Program-made: the position numbers and the translations under genes
The notes under the pieces: model-generated
What the model saw: only the letters and a program-made list of their open reading frames with translations
Database searches by the model: none
What the model was told of the DNA's origin: nothing
Assembly (NCBI RefSeq): GCF_019237635.1
Contig: NZ_JAFAGS010000069.1
Coordinates: forward strand, 1-48,565
Reading direction: 5' to 3'
From: Pluralibacter sp.
GTDB taxonomy: Bacteria > Pseudomonadota > Gammaproteobacteria > Enterobacterales > Enterobacteriaceae
Length of the DNA stretch: 48,565 nt
In this document: one piece after another, positions 31,992 through 40,128 of the stretch
Numbering within the stretch: the first letter of the stretch is position 1
Layout of the letters: every line of letters begins with the position of its first letter

Positions 31992-32387
31992 TCACTGTTC
32001 ATGAAACGCCAGGTGAAGCTCATCGAGCATAATCAACTCGCGGCGGCCTGAACGGCGGGGGAACATGCGGCGCATTTCGCGCGTCAGCTCCTTCTTTTCC
32101 CAGCCATACGGGTAAATCACCCTGCCGTTTCTCTCCTCAATATCCAGCGCCCGGGGAGTCGGTCCGGTTGTAATGCGTTCCACTTCCTGCTTCAGACGCT
32201 CCCCGCGCCAGCCGTAAGCGGCCAGGCTGCGGCGAATGCGCCCAACCGGGAAACGCGGATCTGAATGCCGGGGAAATATCAGTTTCCCGTTTTCGCCCCG
32301 TTTCACGCCGAAGTCTTCCAGCGACTGTTTCACCGTCACGGTTCTGAGGTTGACCCCAATCATCGTTGCATGCGCTGTCTTTTCCAT
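31992..32387 (-). CDS. Hypothetical basic protein (131 aa)
   Basis: The protein MEKTAHATMIGVNLRTVTVK... is rich in Arg and Lys and has GRIRRSLAAYGWRGERLKQE and EMRRMFPRRSGRRELI segments, so it probably binds nucleic acid. AGGAGAG lies before the ATG. It is cotranscribed with the 109-residue gene and resD. No family is recognised. Confidence 0.6.
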   Translation of the reverse strand: MEKTAHATMIGVNLRTVTVKQSLEDFGVKRGENGKLIFPRHSDPRFPVGRIRRSLAAYGWRGERLKQEVERITTGPTPRALDIEERNGRVIYPYGWEKKELTREMRRMFPRRSGRRELIMLDELHLAFHEQ

Positions 32388-32447
32388 CGTTAACTCTCCT
32401 GAACAGATAGTTGAAAATCAGTCTTTAAGAAATCCCGCCAGTCAGGA

Positions 32448-32771
32448 TCATACCGCTGCCTGACGGAACGGCAGAAACGCCTGCAGGGCGTCAGCCCGGG
32501 AGGTCAGCTCAACAATATCCTGACGCTGCGGGTCCGGCTCTTCATCAACGGTTTCAGTGTATCGCAGGCGAAGCCGCCATCCCATCATGGGAGGCGCATT
32601 CTGGAAAGCCAGAACTCTTCCTTCGGGCGAATGAAGCTCACGACAAACGTAGCTGGCTCCTATTAGGGTAGAGTCCCGTAACCAGAGCACAGGATATTCA
32701 TTGACCAGATGGTCATAGACACATTCAGCGGTATGAAAATAGTTCGCATCCTGATCGCATAAGTCACACAC
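32448..32771 (-). CDS. Hypothetical protein (107 aa) with an N-terminal CxxC
   Basis: The start is GTG at 32771, with AGGAGA 6 bases upstream. The N-terminus CDLCDQDANYFHTAECVYDH could bind a metal (Cys-x2-Cys...His...Cys). The C-terminal part is acidic. It is the first gene of the leftward resD group. No family is recognised. Confidence 0.55.
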   Translation of the reverse strand: MCDLCDQDANYFHTAECVYDHLVNEYPVLWLRDSTLIGASYVCRELHSPEGRVLAFQNAPPMMGWRLRLRYTETVDEEPDPQRQDIVELTSRADALQAFLPFRQAAV

Positions 32772-33297
32772 TGTTTTTCTCCTGAATAATCACACCACGT
32801 AACAATCACCCACTGACCCATCAGGCCGTCACCTCGAATGACTTTACCCGGCGTAAACATCACTTATCTGATAATAAGCAGCCATATAACCACTCAGCTA
32901 AATTACCGAACGGCTGTTACAGGGTGATCCGGTTTCTTGCATATTCACAACTTTCCGGAAGTGTACCACGGTCACGTAATAATCATATCGTGGTTTTCCG
33001 GCGCTGCGCGCCGGGTCACGGGGCAGGGGGATAACACAACATATAGAAGAAAACGCAGCTGATAGCGTGGCATATCTTGTGTTTCAGCGCCGCTGGGCGG
33101 CGGTGCATAGAAAGAAGATCCGGAACCGGGACTTTTCGGATCTGACCGGGAAAGAAGAGAAACTGCATGTATGTTCTGTACTGTATGTACGGTATGTATT
33201 CACTGTATTGTATGTATTATTTGTATTCTGTGTATTGTGTATTTTTTACACCGGGAGTACTATAACCTCATTCCCTGACAAGATCGGAGCCCTTTTT
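32772..33297. other. Intergenic region with KfrA-type control repeats
   Basis: No gene is evident on either strand in 526 bp. The first part has a few small hairpins (CCGGCGCTGCGCGCCGG near 32999). Bases 33166-33245 are a run of TGTATGT/TGTATTG units (such as CTGTATGTACGGTATGTATT), ending 53 bases before the kfrA start. This kind of AT-rich repeat upstream of kfrA is a plausible autoregulatory KfrA binding region. Confidence 0.55.
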
Positions 33298-33909
33298 ATG
33301 AGCACACTCGCCCCGGACACCGTCCGCCGTATTGAAGACGCCGCAGCGGCCCTCATCGCCGCCGGCACCCCCAACCCGACCAACGAACAGGTCCGCCAGC
33401 ACCTCGGCGGCGGCTCGCTCTCCCACATCTCCCCGGTAATGCGGGACTTCCGTGCCCGTCAGCGCGCGCTGGCCAGTGAACAGACCCCGGCGCTGCCGGC
33501 GGAGCTCACGCAGCTGCTGACCGGCCAGCTGGGGCTATTGTGGCAGGCGGCGGTCAGGCAGGCTGATGCTGACACCCTGGCCGCGCGTGAGCAGGCCGAT
33601 GCCGACACTGAACAGGCCGACCGGGAGCGCGATGAGGCCCTGGCGAAAGTGGCCACCCTGGAAAGTGAGCTGGCGGTGCTGCGCGAGGTGCAGGCCGAGC
33701 GCGATCGTCTGCTCAAACAGGAGCTGGGGCTCAATGAGCGGATGATTTCGCTGCGCGAGGAGGTGGTGCGCCAGCAGACCCGGAATGAACACCTGACCGC
33801 ACAGCTGGAAGAGAGCCGGCAGGACCTGAAAACCCTGCGGGACAGCGAAAAGACCCTGCAGCAGGAGCTGCTGACCCTGGCCCGGGCAGACAGCAAGGTG
33901 AAGAAATGA
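33298..33909 (+). CDS. kfrA: KfrA-like coiled-coil DNA-binding protein
   Basis: The 203-residue protein has the KfrA_N domain (residues 1-55, TVRRIEDAAAALIAAGTPNP and QVRQHLGGGSLSHISPVMRD) followed by a long coiled coil rich in Ala, Glu, Gln and Arg to the end. KfrA proteins bind their own promoters and help stable inheritance. I start it at 33298 rather than 33067 because the family's N-terminal domain begins there and the upstream codons fall in the repeat tract. It overlaps the next gene by 4 bases (ATGA). Confidence 0.85.
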   Translation: MSTLAPDTVRRIEDAAAALIAAGTPNPTNEQVRQHLGGGSLSHISPVMRDFRARQRALASEQTPALPAELTQLLTGQLGLLWQAAVRQADADTLAAREQADADTEQADRERDEALAKVATLESELAVLREVQAERDRLLKQELGLNERMISLREEVVRQQTRNEHLTAQLEESRQDLKTLRDSEKTLQQELLTLARADSKVKK

Positions 33910-34691
33910 CAGCGGACACCCGGGCATGGGTGAAGGCCTTCCGCCGGGCGCTGGAGCTCGCGGCCGGTGAGCCCGTGCTTTCCACATGGCGTAACGATTT
34001 GAAGGCATTTCCGCGCGGCTGCTGCGAGCTGGCCAGCCAGACGCTGGTCAGGTACCTGATGGAACACGACGAGAAGCTGTTTCCTTACGTCATAGGGATG
34101 GACTGGAGGGTTAATGCTCAAGACTACGGCCACGTCATTGTCGCCCTCAACGGGGACTACATCGACCTGACCCTCGATCAGTTTGACGGCTATGACGACT
34201 GGGTTGTGGCGGAGCCCGTTGAGTCCGGCGGGCAGATCGCGGCATTTATGCAGATGGTCCGGGGCCAGGGCGGGACTCTCAGCACGCGTGAACTGACGTT
34301 CGCCGGCATTCCGGATCAGGCCTGGAAACTGTATGACTGGCTGAAAACCACGGCGGACAGTCTGCTGCCTGCGACGGGGCAACCGTGCAGCCCGCCGCAG
34401 CTTGTTTCCATGGAAATCCTGAAGGAGTACCGTGGCTGGACGCTGAACGGCCCGTCAGATAACATCGGTCATGCCCCTGAAAAGAAAAAGCAGAAGAAAA
34501 TGACGCACACCGGGACCATTACAGAATGCTACCAGCCCCGCGAAGTCAGGCTGCGGGAAACCGGAACCTGGTGGGTCAGTGAATGCGGCTTGCGCTTCAG
34601 AAAGTCCACCGGCGCTGCAGTTGCAAGCGGCGTCTGGAGTGCAAACCGTCTTGATTTGAAGAGCATCCGGGAAATCCCGTCTGAAGATTAA
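33906..34691 (+). CDS. Unknown protein with a Cys-His-Asp papain-like pattern (261 aa)
   Basis: The N-terminal half has FPRGCCELASQTLVRYLMEH (Cys39/Cys40 heading a helix), then YGHVIVALNGDYIDLTLDQF (His76, Asp87). That is the spacing of papain or transglutaminase-like folds. The C-terminal half carries a basic linker (EKKKQKKMTHTGTI) and a small WWVSECGLRFRK domain. It overlaps kfrA by ATGA and is translated with it. The enzymatic idea is inferred from pattern only; I do not know the family. Confidence 0.6.
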   Translation: MTADTRAWVKAFRRALELAAGEPVLSTWRNDLKAFPRGCCELASQTLVRYLMEHDEKLFPYVIGMDWRVNAQDYGHVIVALNGDYIDLTLDQFDGYDDWVVAEPVESGGQIAAFMQMVRGQGGTLSTRELTFAGIPDQAWKLYDWLKTTADSLLPATGQPCSPPQLVSMEILKEYRGWTLNGPSDNIGHAPEKKKQKKMTHTGTITECYQPREVRLRETGTWWVSECGLRFRKSTGAAVASGVWSANRLDLKSIREIPSED

Positions 34692-34736
34692 CGGCCTGTG
34701 GCGTTTTCCGTTTTCGCGCGTGAACAATCCTCCTGA

Positions 34737-35870
34737 TCAGGATTGCGGCAGACTTTGCACCCGATGCGCCAGCCGTCGCGCCTCTTCCCGGTCCCGGTAT
34801 ACACTCGCCTTTTGCATCATTTCGGCCGTTGGCTCCGGCAACTTTTCAAAAAACTCCTTAAAACGTTTAGCCACCGACTGGAGGGAGACACTGTCTGTAC
34901 GGGCGGTATTCTGATTAGTGTAAATCAGTCGGGCAAGTGGCCTGGTCAGCTCTTTCCCTTCCATAAAGCGTTTGAAGATCCAGAGATAAATGTCAACCAG
35001 CTCCAGCCCTGCGCTCTTTGTGCCGGACTGGAAGACCAGCGGTTCAGCCGGCATGTTCTTCAGATCCATGACCGGTAAACCGGGGCCGAGTACCCACGGC
35101 TGTTCACGGATCTGGTAATAGAACTGGCTCAGCTCCCGCTGGGTGGTATTGAATTGCGACTGCTGGTCCACAATGATGTCGGCTCTCTTATTCGGCGATC
35201 CCAGCCGTATGCAGATACCGTGCAAAACATGCTGGAATCCGATCATGTTGGGCATGATCTGCAACTTTTCTTTGCCGGTTTTGCAGTTATATCCCAGCTC
35301 GTTAAAGTGAGTCATCGCCCAGGACAACGCATCGGTAATGAGTTCAACAGAACGGGGGTCGCCCAGGGTATGCACACGCGCAAGCAGCTCGCTGCAGACT
35401 TCAAAGAACAGGGATGAGGAACGTTCATCATGTGCTTCGTGACGGGCAAGCCACGCTTTTTCAGCCAGTTCATCATCAAACAGGTTTGCCAGATTCAGCA
35501 GCAGCGGATAGCGCAGGGGAGTCCAGTAGGCACTCCAGGGCACTACCGGATTCAGGCCCTGGTCAAACACCTGGTCGAAGAATGAAATAATGGCGTGGTC
35601 CCGTTTAACCACCTGCCAGACATCAAATCGTATCCGGTGCTTCTTCTGTAGAACAAGCAGCGTATCGACCACCTCATCAAGGCGGTGCATGCCCAGTTCT
35701 GCGGCGTGCAGGCGCTGTACTCCCAGTTTCTTACGCAAAACAGCAAGCGGTACTTCGGCAACCTTATCCAGATCATCCGGAGAAGACAGCACGCCGTAGG
35801 AAAGCACAGGCTGGGTGCGGTCAAAAAGGTTCTTACCGGTTTGACCGGTTTCATCCACATAAAAGTACAT
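34737..35870 (-). CDS. DUF3800 domain protein
   Basis: The 377-residue protein opens with YFYVDETGQTGKN, the N-terminal DUF3800 motif of an RNase H-like fold. A second acidic patch, NKRADIIVDQQSQFNTTQRE, follows at about residue 230, and ELVDIYLWIFKRF closes the fold. DUF3800 proteins are common in plasmids, phages and defence islands; their activity is not established. It is leftward, convergent with the kfrA pair, and ends in an IR (34726-34746, CAATCC...GGATTG). Confidence 0.8.
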   Translation of the reverse strand: MYFYVDETGQTGKNLFDRTQPVLSYGVLSSPDDLDKVAEVPLAVLRKKLGVQRLHAAELGMHRLDEVVDTLLVLQKKHRIRFDVWQVVKRDHAIISFFDQVFDQGLNPVVPWSAYWTPLRYPLLLNLANLFDDELAEKAWLARHEAHDERSSSLFFEVCSELLARVHTLGDPRSVELITDALSWAMTHFNELGYNCKTGKEKLQIMPNMIGFQHVLHGICIRLGSPNKRADIIVDQQSQFNTTQRELSQFYYQIREQPWVLGPGLPVMDLKNMPAEPLVFQSGTKSAGLELVDIYLWIFKRFMEGKELTRPLARLIYTNQNTARTDSVSLQSVAKRFKEFFEKLPEPTAEMMQKASVYRDREEARRLAHRVQSLPQS

Positions 35871-36115
35871 TCAGGTTTCCTTTACCAAGCTGGAGGAAGC
35901 GAAACGGCATTATTTACATGAATGTAAAACCTTCCTTTAACTCGGTGCAAGAAATCCGGTTAAGCATCTTTTCAGATCTGCGCGGCGGGAAACCCGTTGG
36001 TAATATGATTATATTTATATTTGAATATAATCATATATGGTATGATATTTATCTAATAATACTTTAATCAGTTTAAGTATGATTTTTGCTTAACCTAACA
36101 CTTATCAGATGGAGC
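35871..36115. other. AT-rich intergenic region
   Basis: Bases 36000-36080 are very AT-rich, with an imperfect ATATTTGAATATAATCATATAT palindrome in part. It lies between divergent genes and probably holds promoters for both, but no single promoter is clear. Confidence 0.4.
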
Positions 36116-36361
36116 ATGCGGATGGATCAGGAACTGAATTTTTCACTCAGCTATGAGCAGCTAACCCGAACTGCGGAAGACGAAATTAAGAAATGCTGGC
36201 TTAATCCGGATGGTGCCGTCTATTTGAAGGAATTAGGCAGGGCTTCCGCCATTCTGGGATTTTGGCGCAATCTTGCGATAAGCGGTGGTTCCGGAAAAGA
36301 ACACGAAGATCGCGTTAATGCCGACTCGGAGCGTCTGGCAGCTCTTGTCTATAAAGAGTAA
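36116..36361 (+). CDS. Hypothetical protein (81 aa), first gene of a four-gene operon
   Basis: I start it at MRMDQELNFSLSYEQLTRTA, with TGGAG just upstream; the second Met at 36122 is also possible. The protein is helical and acidic, with ELGRASAILGFWRNLAI in the middle. No family is recognised. It is 6 bases from the next gene, so the four genes 36116-37970 are very likely one unit. Confidence 0.6.
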   Translation: MRMDQELNFSLSYEQLTRTAEDEIKKCWLNPDGAVYLKELGRASAILGFWRNLAISGGSGKEHEDRVNADSERLAALVYKE

Positions 36362-36367
36362 AAGACC

Positions 36368-36973
36368 ATGAAGAACACAGGTACACGCCGACCATCACCA
36401 CTGCAGCGGAGAGTGCTGATTGTGCTGGCTGCTCTCGATGCGAAACGTCCGGGGCCAGTGGCGACACGGGATATTGAGCGGCTGCTGGAGCAGGGCGGCG
36501 ATGCCCCGGTGTACGGGCCGAACCTGCGCGCCTCCTGCCGTCGTATGGAGGACACTGGCCTGCTGCGTACCCTCCGGGCGCCAAATCTGCAGCTGGCGGT
36601 TGAGCTTACTGCTGCCGGACGTGAGATGGCTGCCCCATTGCTGGCAGATGAACAGGAACGCGTACTGGCCGAACAGCGCAAGGCTCAAATCTGCGTATTG
36701 CCGCTGAGCCGTCAGGCACCGGCAGCAGAACGCCGTCCAGTCTGGCTGCATAACCGCTGGTACACCGTTAACCGGGCTGACTATGTGATACGACTCGACG
36801 GCACCACCTGCCTGCAGCTGCGGGACGAGGGTGGTCAGGTGACACGGCTGAATGGCGATCCCCTACAGGTTGCAGAGTGGCTACAGGCCTGCCACGACGC
36901 GGGCCTGGATATCCGGATACAGATCAACGAAAGTGACGCGCCGGCAGAGACCGGGAACAAGGAGGAATCATGA
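36368..36973 (+). CDS. Winged-helix protein, possible regulator (201 aa)
   Basis: The N-terminal part has RRVLIVLAALDAKRPGPVAT, ATRDIERLLEQGG, and NLRASCRRMEDTGLLRTL, which form a winged helix; ELTAAGREMAAPLLADE is the wing/dimer helix. The C-terminal domain (residues 115-180) contains RPVWLHNRWYTVNRADYVIR and a YVIRLDGTTCLQL strand. The next gene overlaps it by 4 bases (ATGA). It could control the operon; nothing shows its target. Confidence 0.6.
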   Translation: MKNTGTRRPSPLQRRVLIVLAALDAKRPGPVATRDIERLLEQGGDAPVYGPNLRASCRRMEDTGLLRTLRAPNLQLAVELTAAGREMAAPLLADEQERVLAEQRKAQICVLPLSRQAPAAERRPVWLHNRWYTVNRADYVIRLDGTTCLQLRDEGGQVTRLNGDPLQVAEWLQACHDAGLDIRIQINESDAPAETGNKEES

Positions 36974-37326
36974 AGCCAGTATTTCCCATGCGGTGGGGCA
37001 TTCGCGCCGCGCTGGCTCTCAGTTTTCTGGTCATGATGAGCGGTACTGCAGAATGGCTTACTTGGGTCAATGCCGATCGCTATCCTACGTGGCTGGCCCG
37101 GGAGTTCATTACTGACGGCAATGAAACATCTGCTGGTATCATCGAGCTGATGCCAGCCTTTCAGAAACTGTGTGGCAATCCCGGTGGATTTGCCGTGGAC
37201 ACTAAAGAAAATGGGATGTTCCTGCGTTGTGATAACAGCCCGTCCCTGGCGATCTGGGATGCCCGGGTTTACCACATCGTTCTCCGACAGCAGCCTGAAG
37301 GCAGTATTCCGGGTGAGCGGCTATGA
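36970..37326 (+). CDS. Hypothetical membrane-anchored or secreted protein (118 aa)
   Basis: A hydrophobic N-terminal segment (IRAALALSFLVMMSGTAEWL) acts as an anchor or signal. The remaining ~85 residues have two Cys (QKLCGNPGG and FLRCDNSP) that could pair outside the membrane. It overlaps both neighbours (ATGA at each end). No family is recognised. Confidence 0.6.
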   Translation: MKPVFPMRWGIRAALALSFLVMMSGTAEWLTWVNADRYPTWLAREFITDGNETSAGIIELMPAFQKLCGNPGGFAVDTKENGMFLRCDNSPSLAIWDARVYHIVLRQQPEGSIPGERL

Positions 37327-37970
37327 CAAACGCTAAGGGCCTGCACCTGATCGTCACCTGTACCAAACGGAAAACCGCGGCTGCCGGCAGCAGGGTGTTT
37401 CCGGTAGCAGAGGATGCGGGTTCAGCCTTCGAGGCATGGCGAAAGGTCCTGGCTCAGTCCAGCTGTAATCAGACGGCCATAACTGCCGGCGAGCTTTATA
37501 CCGGTCAACACTGGAGCCGGGCAGCTGCAGCTGCGTCACGCACGGGGGCGGAATTGTGGGTTATTTCTGCCGGACTGGGTTTGCTGCACGCTTCAGATCC
37601 CGTTGTGCCTTATGAAGCTACGTTCTCCGCGATGAAGTTCTGCCATCGTGCTATGTGGCAGCAACTCACTACACGGCCACTAACGGAACGGCGGAATTCT
37701 TCGCTGACAGCACTGATGCAAGCGAGACCTGATGACCGGTTTGTAATAGCCGCTTCCCCGGTGTATCTCCGTGCCGCTGAAGAAGATTTATGTTCAGCTC
37801 GTCAGGCTCTGCGAAGACCAGACAGCCTGACCATCGTCACGACAAAAGGGTATCAGGGCCCATTATCTGACAACATCAAACTTGCCAGCGCGAGAATGAT
37901 GAAGTCGCTGAACACCAATATGACGGGGCTGAATACCTGCTATGCCCTGCAGATACTGGAAACCTTCTGA
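37323..37970 (+). CDS. DUF6884/YaaA-like protein (215 aa)
   Basis: The pattern LIVTCTKRKTAAAGSR, then ELYTGQHWSRAAAAA, then ELWVISAGLGLLHASDPVVP followed by YEATFS resembles the DUF6884/YaaA-type fold (Cys-Ser-x-x-K near the start, L-Y-x-G, then I-S-A-x-x-G-L-L). Such proteins occur in queuosine-like DNA modification and defence settings. Here I see no partner of that kind, only the three upstream genes it is coupled to. The assignment is by motif pattern and is moderate. Confidence 0.55.
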   Translation: MTNAKGLHLIVTCTKRKTAAAGSRVFPVAEDAGSAFEAWRKVLAQSSCNQTAITAGELYTGQHWSRAAAAASRTGAELWVISAGLGLLHASDPVVPYEATFSAMKFCHRAMWQQLTTRPLTERRNSSLTALMQARPDDRFVIAASPVYLRAAEEDLCSARQALRRPDSLTIVTTKGYQGPLSDNIKLASARMMKSLNTNMTGLNTCYALQILETF

Positions 37971-37984
37971 GTAACCTTTCTGGC

Positions 37985-38216
37985 TCCACTGTACTTTTTC
38001 AAGTTATCCACCGGATAGATCAATAATAAAGCTCAATACAGGGCTAAGTAACAGATCAACAAAGAATAAGGATCCGCTCAGCCCTTTAATCACGGTGCTT
38101 TCAGGGATGCCAGATACACTGTAACGGGTAGAAAATACATTGTAGAGGGTTAGCGCTCCACTGTACCGGGTGACAAATACACTATACCGGGTGGATATGA
38201 TCCATTGTACAGGGTA
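37985..38216 (+). promoter_or_regulatory. ori: Replication origin region with DnaA box and iterons
   Basis: Five iterons of the type TACACTGTAACGGGTA lie at 38115, 38136, 38157, 38178 and 38201, the first four exactly 21 bp apart. A half-match lies at 37985 (TCCACTGTACTT). TTATCCACC at 38004 is close to a DnaA box. The region 37971-38253 has no gene. It is the RepFIB-like origin, with Rep binding the iterons for initiation, autorepression and copy control. Confidence 0.85.
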
Positions 38217-38253
38217 GGATCCTTATACTGTCCACAAACCTCGCTTGGTGAAT

Positions 38254-39135
38254 ATGTCCAATAATAATAATGAGTTAGCATTATTTATTGAAGAGCAGCA
38301 CAAGGAAAGCGGTGAGGTTATCCACCTGATACCGACTCTTCGTCAGACCATTCAGCCAAAGGTTCTTCTGCGACTAGGTGTGTTTGTACCGACGTTGAAA
38401 TCCACTGAGAAGGGTGGCCGGAAAAGCCACTGCGTTGACGCCACGGAGGCCCTGTCCCGATTATCCATTATAGAGGGTGAGGGCTACGATCAGATCCAGA
38501 TTTACGGCCCGCGGCTTGATATGGATACGGACTTTAAAGTCTGGGTTGGCATTGTGTATGCGTTATCTAACAAAAAGCTCAACGAGGAAGGCCAGCTGGA
38601 GCTGAACTTCCCGGAGTTCGCCAAATACTGTGGCATCGATAGCAAACGCATAGACCGGCAGCTGAAAGCACGCTTTGATAACTCCTTAACCCGTATATCT
38701 CGAACACACATCAACTGTGTTAAAAAGATACCCGGTACAGACGATCATATAACTATCAACCTGCACCTGGTTGAGAGCACGTATTACAACAGCGCTATGG
38801 GCAAGGTCATCATCCATCCCAACACCAAACTTAATACACTGTACCGGGTGGATGGCAAAACCAGGCTGTACCTGCGATCACTCCAAAAACTGTCACGTAA
38901 AGAATCCGCCCAGGCGCTGTATCTTTATCTGGCTGAACTCCCCAGCACATTCTACAGAATTGGCTTTGACAGGCTGCGCGAGCGGCTCCAGCTGTCCTCT
39001 CACCTCGGTAATCAGAACGCCATCGTGAAGAAAGCACTGCAGCAGTTGAAAGATATTGGCTTTCTGGAGTATTCCGTTGAAAAGGAGAATGACGATTACG
39101 TCCTGAATATCCTGAAGCGGAACCCGAAACTGTGA
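38254..39135 (+). CDS. repA: RepFIB-like replication initiator (Rep_3 superfamily)
   Basis: The 293-residue protein has two winged-helix domains of the Rep_3 type. Landmarks shared with RepFIB RepA are LLRLGVFVPTLKS, then YDQIQIYGPRLDMDTDFKVW, FAKYCGIDSKRID, LHLVESTYYNS, and SRKESAQALYLYLAELPSTF. I start at the ATG at 38254; a TTG at 38245 is in frame. The five iterons upstream, and further copies within and after the gene, are its binding sites. The exact incompatibility subgroup cannot be named from this view. Confidence 0.9.
   Translation: MSNNNNELALFIEEQHKESGEVIHLIPTLRQTIQPKVLLRLGVFVPTLKSTEKGGRKSHCVDATEALSRLSIIEGEGYDQIQIYGPRLDMDTDFKVWVGIVYALSNKKLNEEGQLELNFPEFAKYCGIDSKRIDRQLKARFDNSLTRISRTHINCVKKIPGTDDHITINLHLVESTYYNSAMGKVIIHPNTKLNTLYRVDGKTRLYLRSLQKLSRKESAQALYLYLAELPSTFYRIGFDRLRERLQLSSHLGNQNAIVKKALQQLKDIGFLEYSVEKENDDYVLNILKRNPKL
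38835..38850 (+). repeat. Iteron copy inside the rep coding region
   Basis: TACACTGTACCGGGTG matches the upstream iterons in 14-16 positions and lies within repA, coding for part of NTLYRVDG. Another copy, TCCACTATACCGGGGG, lies after the gene at 39156-39171. Confidence 0.7.
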
Positions 39136-39155
39136 ATCACCCGGTAAAGTGGACA

Positions 39156-39171
39156 TCCACTATACCGGGGG
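39156..39171 (+). repeat. Iteron copy downstream of repA
   Basis: TCCACTATACCGGGGG lies 20 bases after the repA stop and resembles the origin iterons. It could titrate Rep or loop DNA to the origin. Confidence 0.65.
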
Positions 39172-39324
39172 AAGTATTGCTTCAAATTTAAAAAAAAGTG
39201 CCTCATATCTCTGCTCCATTTCCCTGCAAACATCTGCTGCGTTAATAATCAATTACGAAATACCTTTCAAAAAACAAGCATCTGCGCTGTACACTTAACC
39301 CACAAAATCAAGAGGGATTAATGT

Positions 39325-39855
39325 ATGCCGTTAAATGGAAAAATGTTACTGAACGGTGCCGACGTCGCGCCGCTTTCTTTTGCCGGTGTGGGTACGTTTA
39401 TGGCGTTCTCCGGCAACGGGGCGTATAAAAACCGGGGCGGCTGCGGCAAGTATTCCGGGAAAAAAGCCGGTGACGGTCCGCTCCCTGAAGGACGTTACTG
39501 GATTGTGAGCCGTGGCGGTGGCGGTTCAATCTCAAAGGGCATTGCTTACGTCAAAGACACGTACAACAAGTGGCACAGTGGCGCAGAGTTCAGCCGTGAT
39601 GAATGGTTTGCGCTGTACCCGAACGACTGGAATATCGACGATGCGCTCTGGATTGAAGGTGTGAAGCGCGAACATTTCCGCCTGCACCCGGGTGTGCTGT
39701 CAGACGGCTGCATAACCCTGGTGAGCAATGCTGAGTTTCGCACTCTGCGTAACGCGCTGCTGGCCACCACGCTTATCGATGTGCCCTGCATGAAGGATTT
39801 GAAGGCATACGGCATGATCGAGGTGGTCAACAATGGCTACAACCTCTGCAAGTAG
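39325..39855 (+). CDS. Tlde1-like (DUF2778) L,D-transpeptidase effector
   Basis: The 176-residue protein has the DUF2778 signature FRLHPGVLSDGCITLVS (His121, Ser126, Cys129), the L,D-transpeptidase-type active site. DUF2778 proteins include the type VI secretion effector Tlde1, which attacks peptidoglycan precursors in neighbouring cells. The N-terminus (PLNGKMLLNGADVAPLSFAG) is also as in the family. AGAGGG lies before the ATG. The small membrane protein downstream and the hcp fragment beside it support a type VI cargo role. The effector use is inferred from family and context. Confidence 0.82.
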   Translation: MPLNGKMLLNGADVAPLSFAGVGTFMAFSGNGAYKNRGGCGKYSGKKAGDGPLPEGRYWIVSRGGGGSISKGIAYVKDTYNKWHSGAEFSRDEWFALYPNDWNIDDALWIEGVKREHFRLHPGVLSDGCITLVSNAEFRTLRNALLATTLIDVPCMKDLKAYGMIEVVNNGYNLCK

Positions 39856-40114
39856 GCTGACCATGACGCTGGCCCGCTGGCTGGTAAAAATCGGCTGGTT
39901 TCTCGGGCTGCTCTATATCGGCTTACGAATCATCTCGCCTGAGAAGTTCATTAGCCTGTACACCTCTGAGCGCTTCGCTCAATGGGTACATGGATACTCA
40001 AGCCAGGAGAATTTCGACGACCTGTGGGTGCTGACCTGGGTGGTTAGCTCTTTGGCGTTCGCCGTGGTGGGGTATCTGCTCTCAATGTGGATTATCAGAA
40101 AAGTGCGCCGCTAA
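39833..40114 (+). CDS. Probable immunity protein for the Tlde1-like effector
   Basis: The 93-residue protein has two membrane segments (residues 17-34 and 65-88) joined by a periplasmic loop (ISPEKFISLYTSERFAQWVH). Tldi1-type immunity proteins are inner-membrane proteins encoded right after Tlde1. Its start at 39833 overlaps the effector gene and has GAGGTGG upstream; a second ATG at 39863 also has a fair site. Loss of the effector without it would be harmless, but loss of this gene would be toxic if the effector stays. Confidence 0.6.
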   Translation: MATTSASRLTMTLARWLVKIGWFLGLLYIGLRIISPEKFISLYTSERFAQWVHGYSSQENFDDLWVLTWVVSSLAFAVVGYLLSMWIIRKVRR

Positions 40115-40128
40115 GGGCGCATTTTTTT
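40104..40128 (+). terminator. Intrinsic terminator after the effector-immunity pair
   Basis: TGCGCC GCTAA GGGCGCA is followed by TTTTTTT. The T run overlaps the stop codon of the hcp fragment on the other strand, so the convergent genes share it. Confidence 0.8.

Noticed and set aside
33067..33297. Longer kfrA start at 33067
   Set aside because: The added 77 residues come from the repeat tract and are Val/Tyr/Cys-rich; KfrA begins at 33298.
33459..34382. Long Ser/Arg-rich open frame (307 codons) on the - strand
   Set aside because: It is antisense to kfrA and the next gene and arises from the GC-rich coiled-coil codons; it has no ribosome site and an unnatural Ser/Cys/Arg composition.
38115..38216. 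Regularly spaced repeats that could suggest a CRISPR array
   Set aside because: Unit length 16 with 21-bp phasing, next to a rep gene: these are iterons. No cas genes occur.
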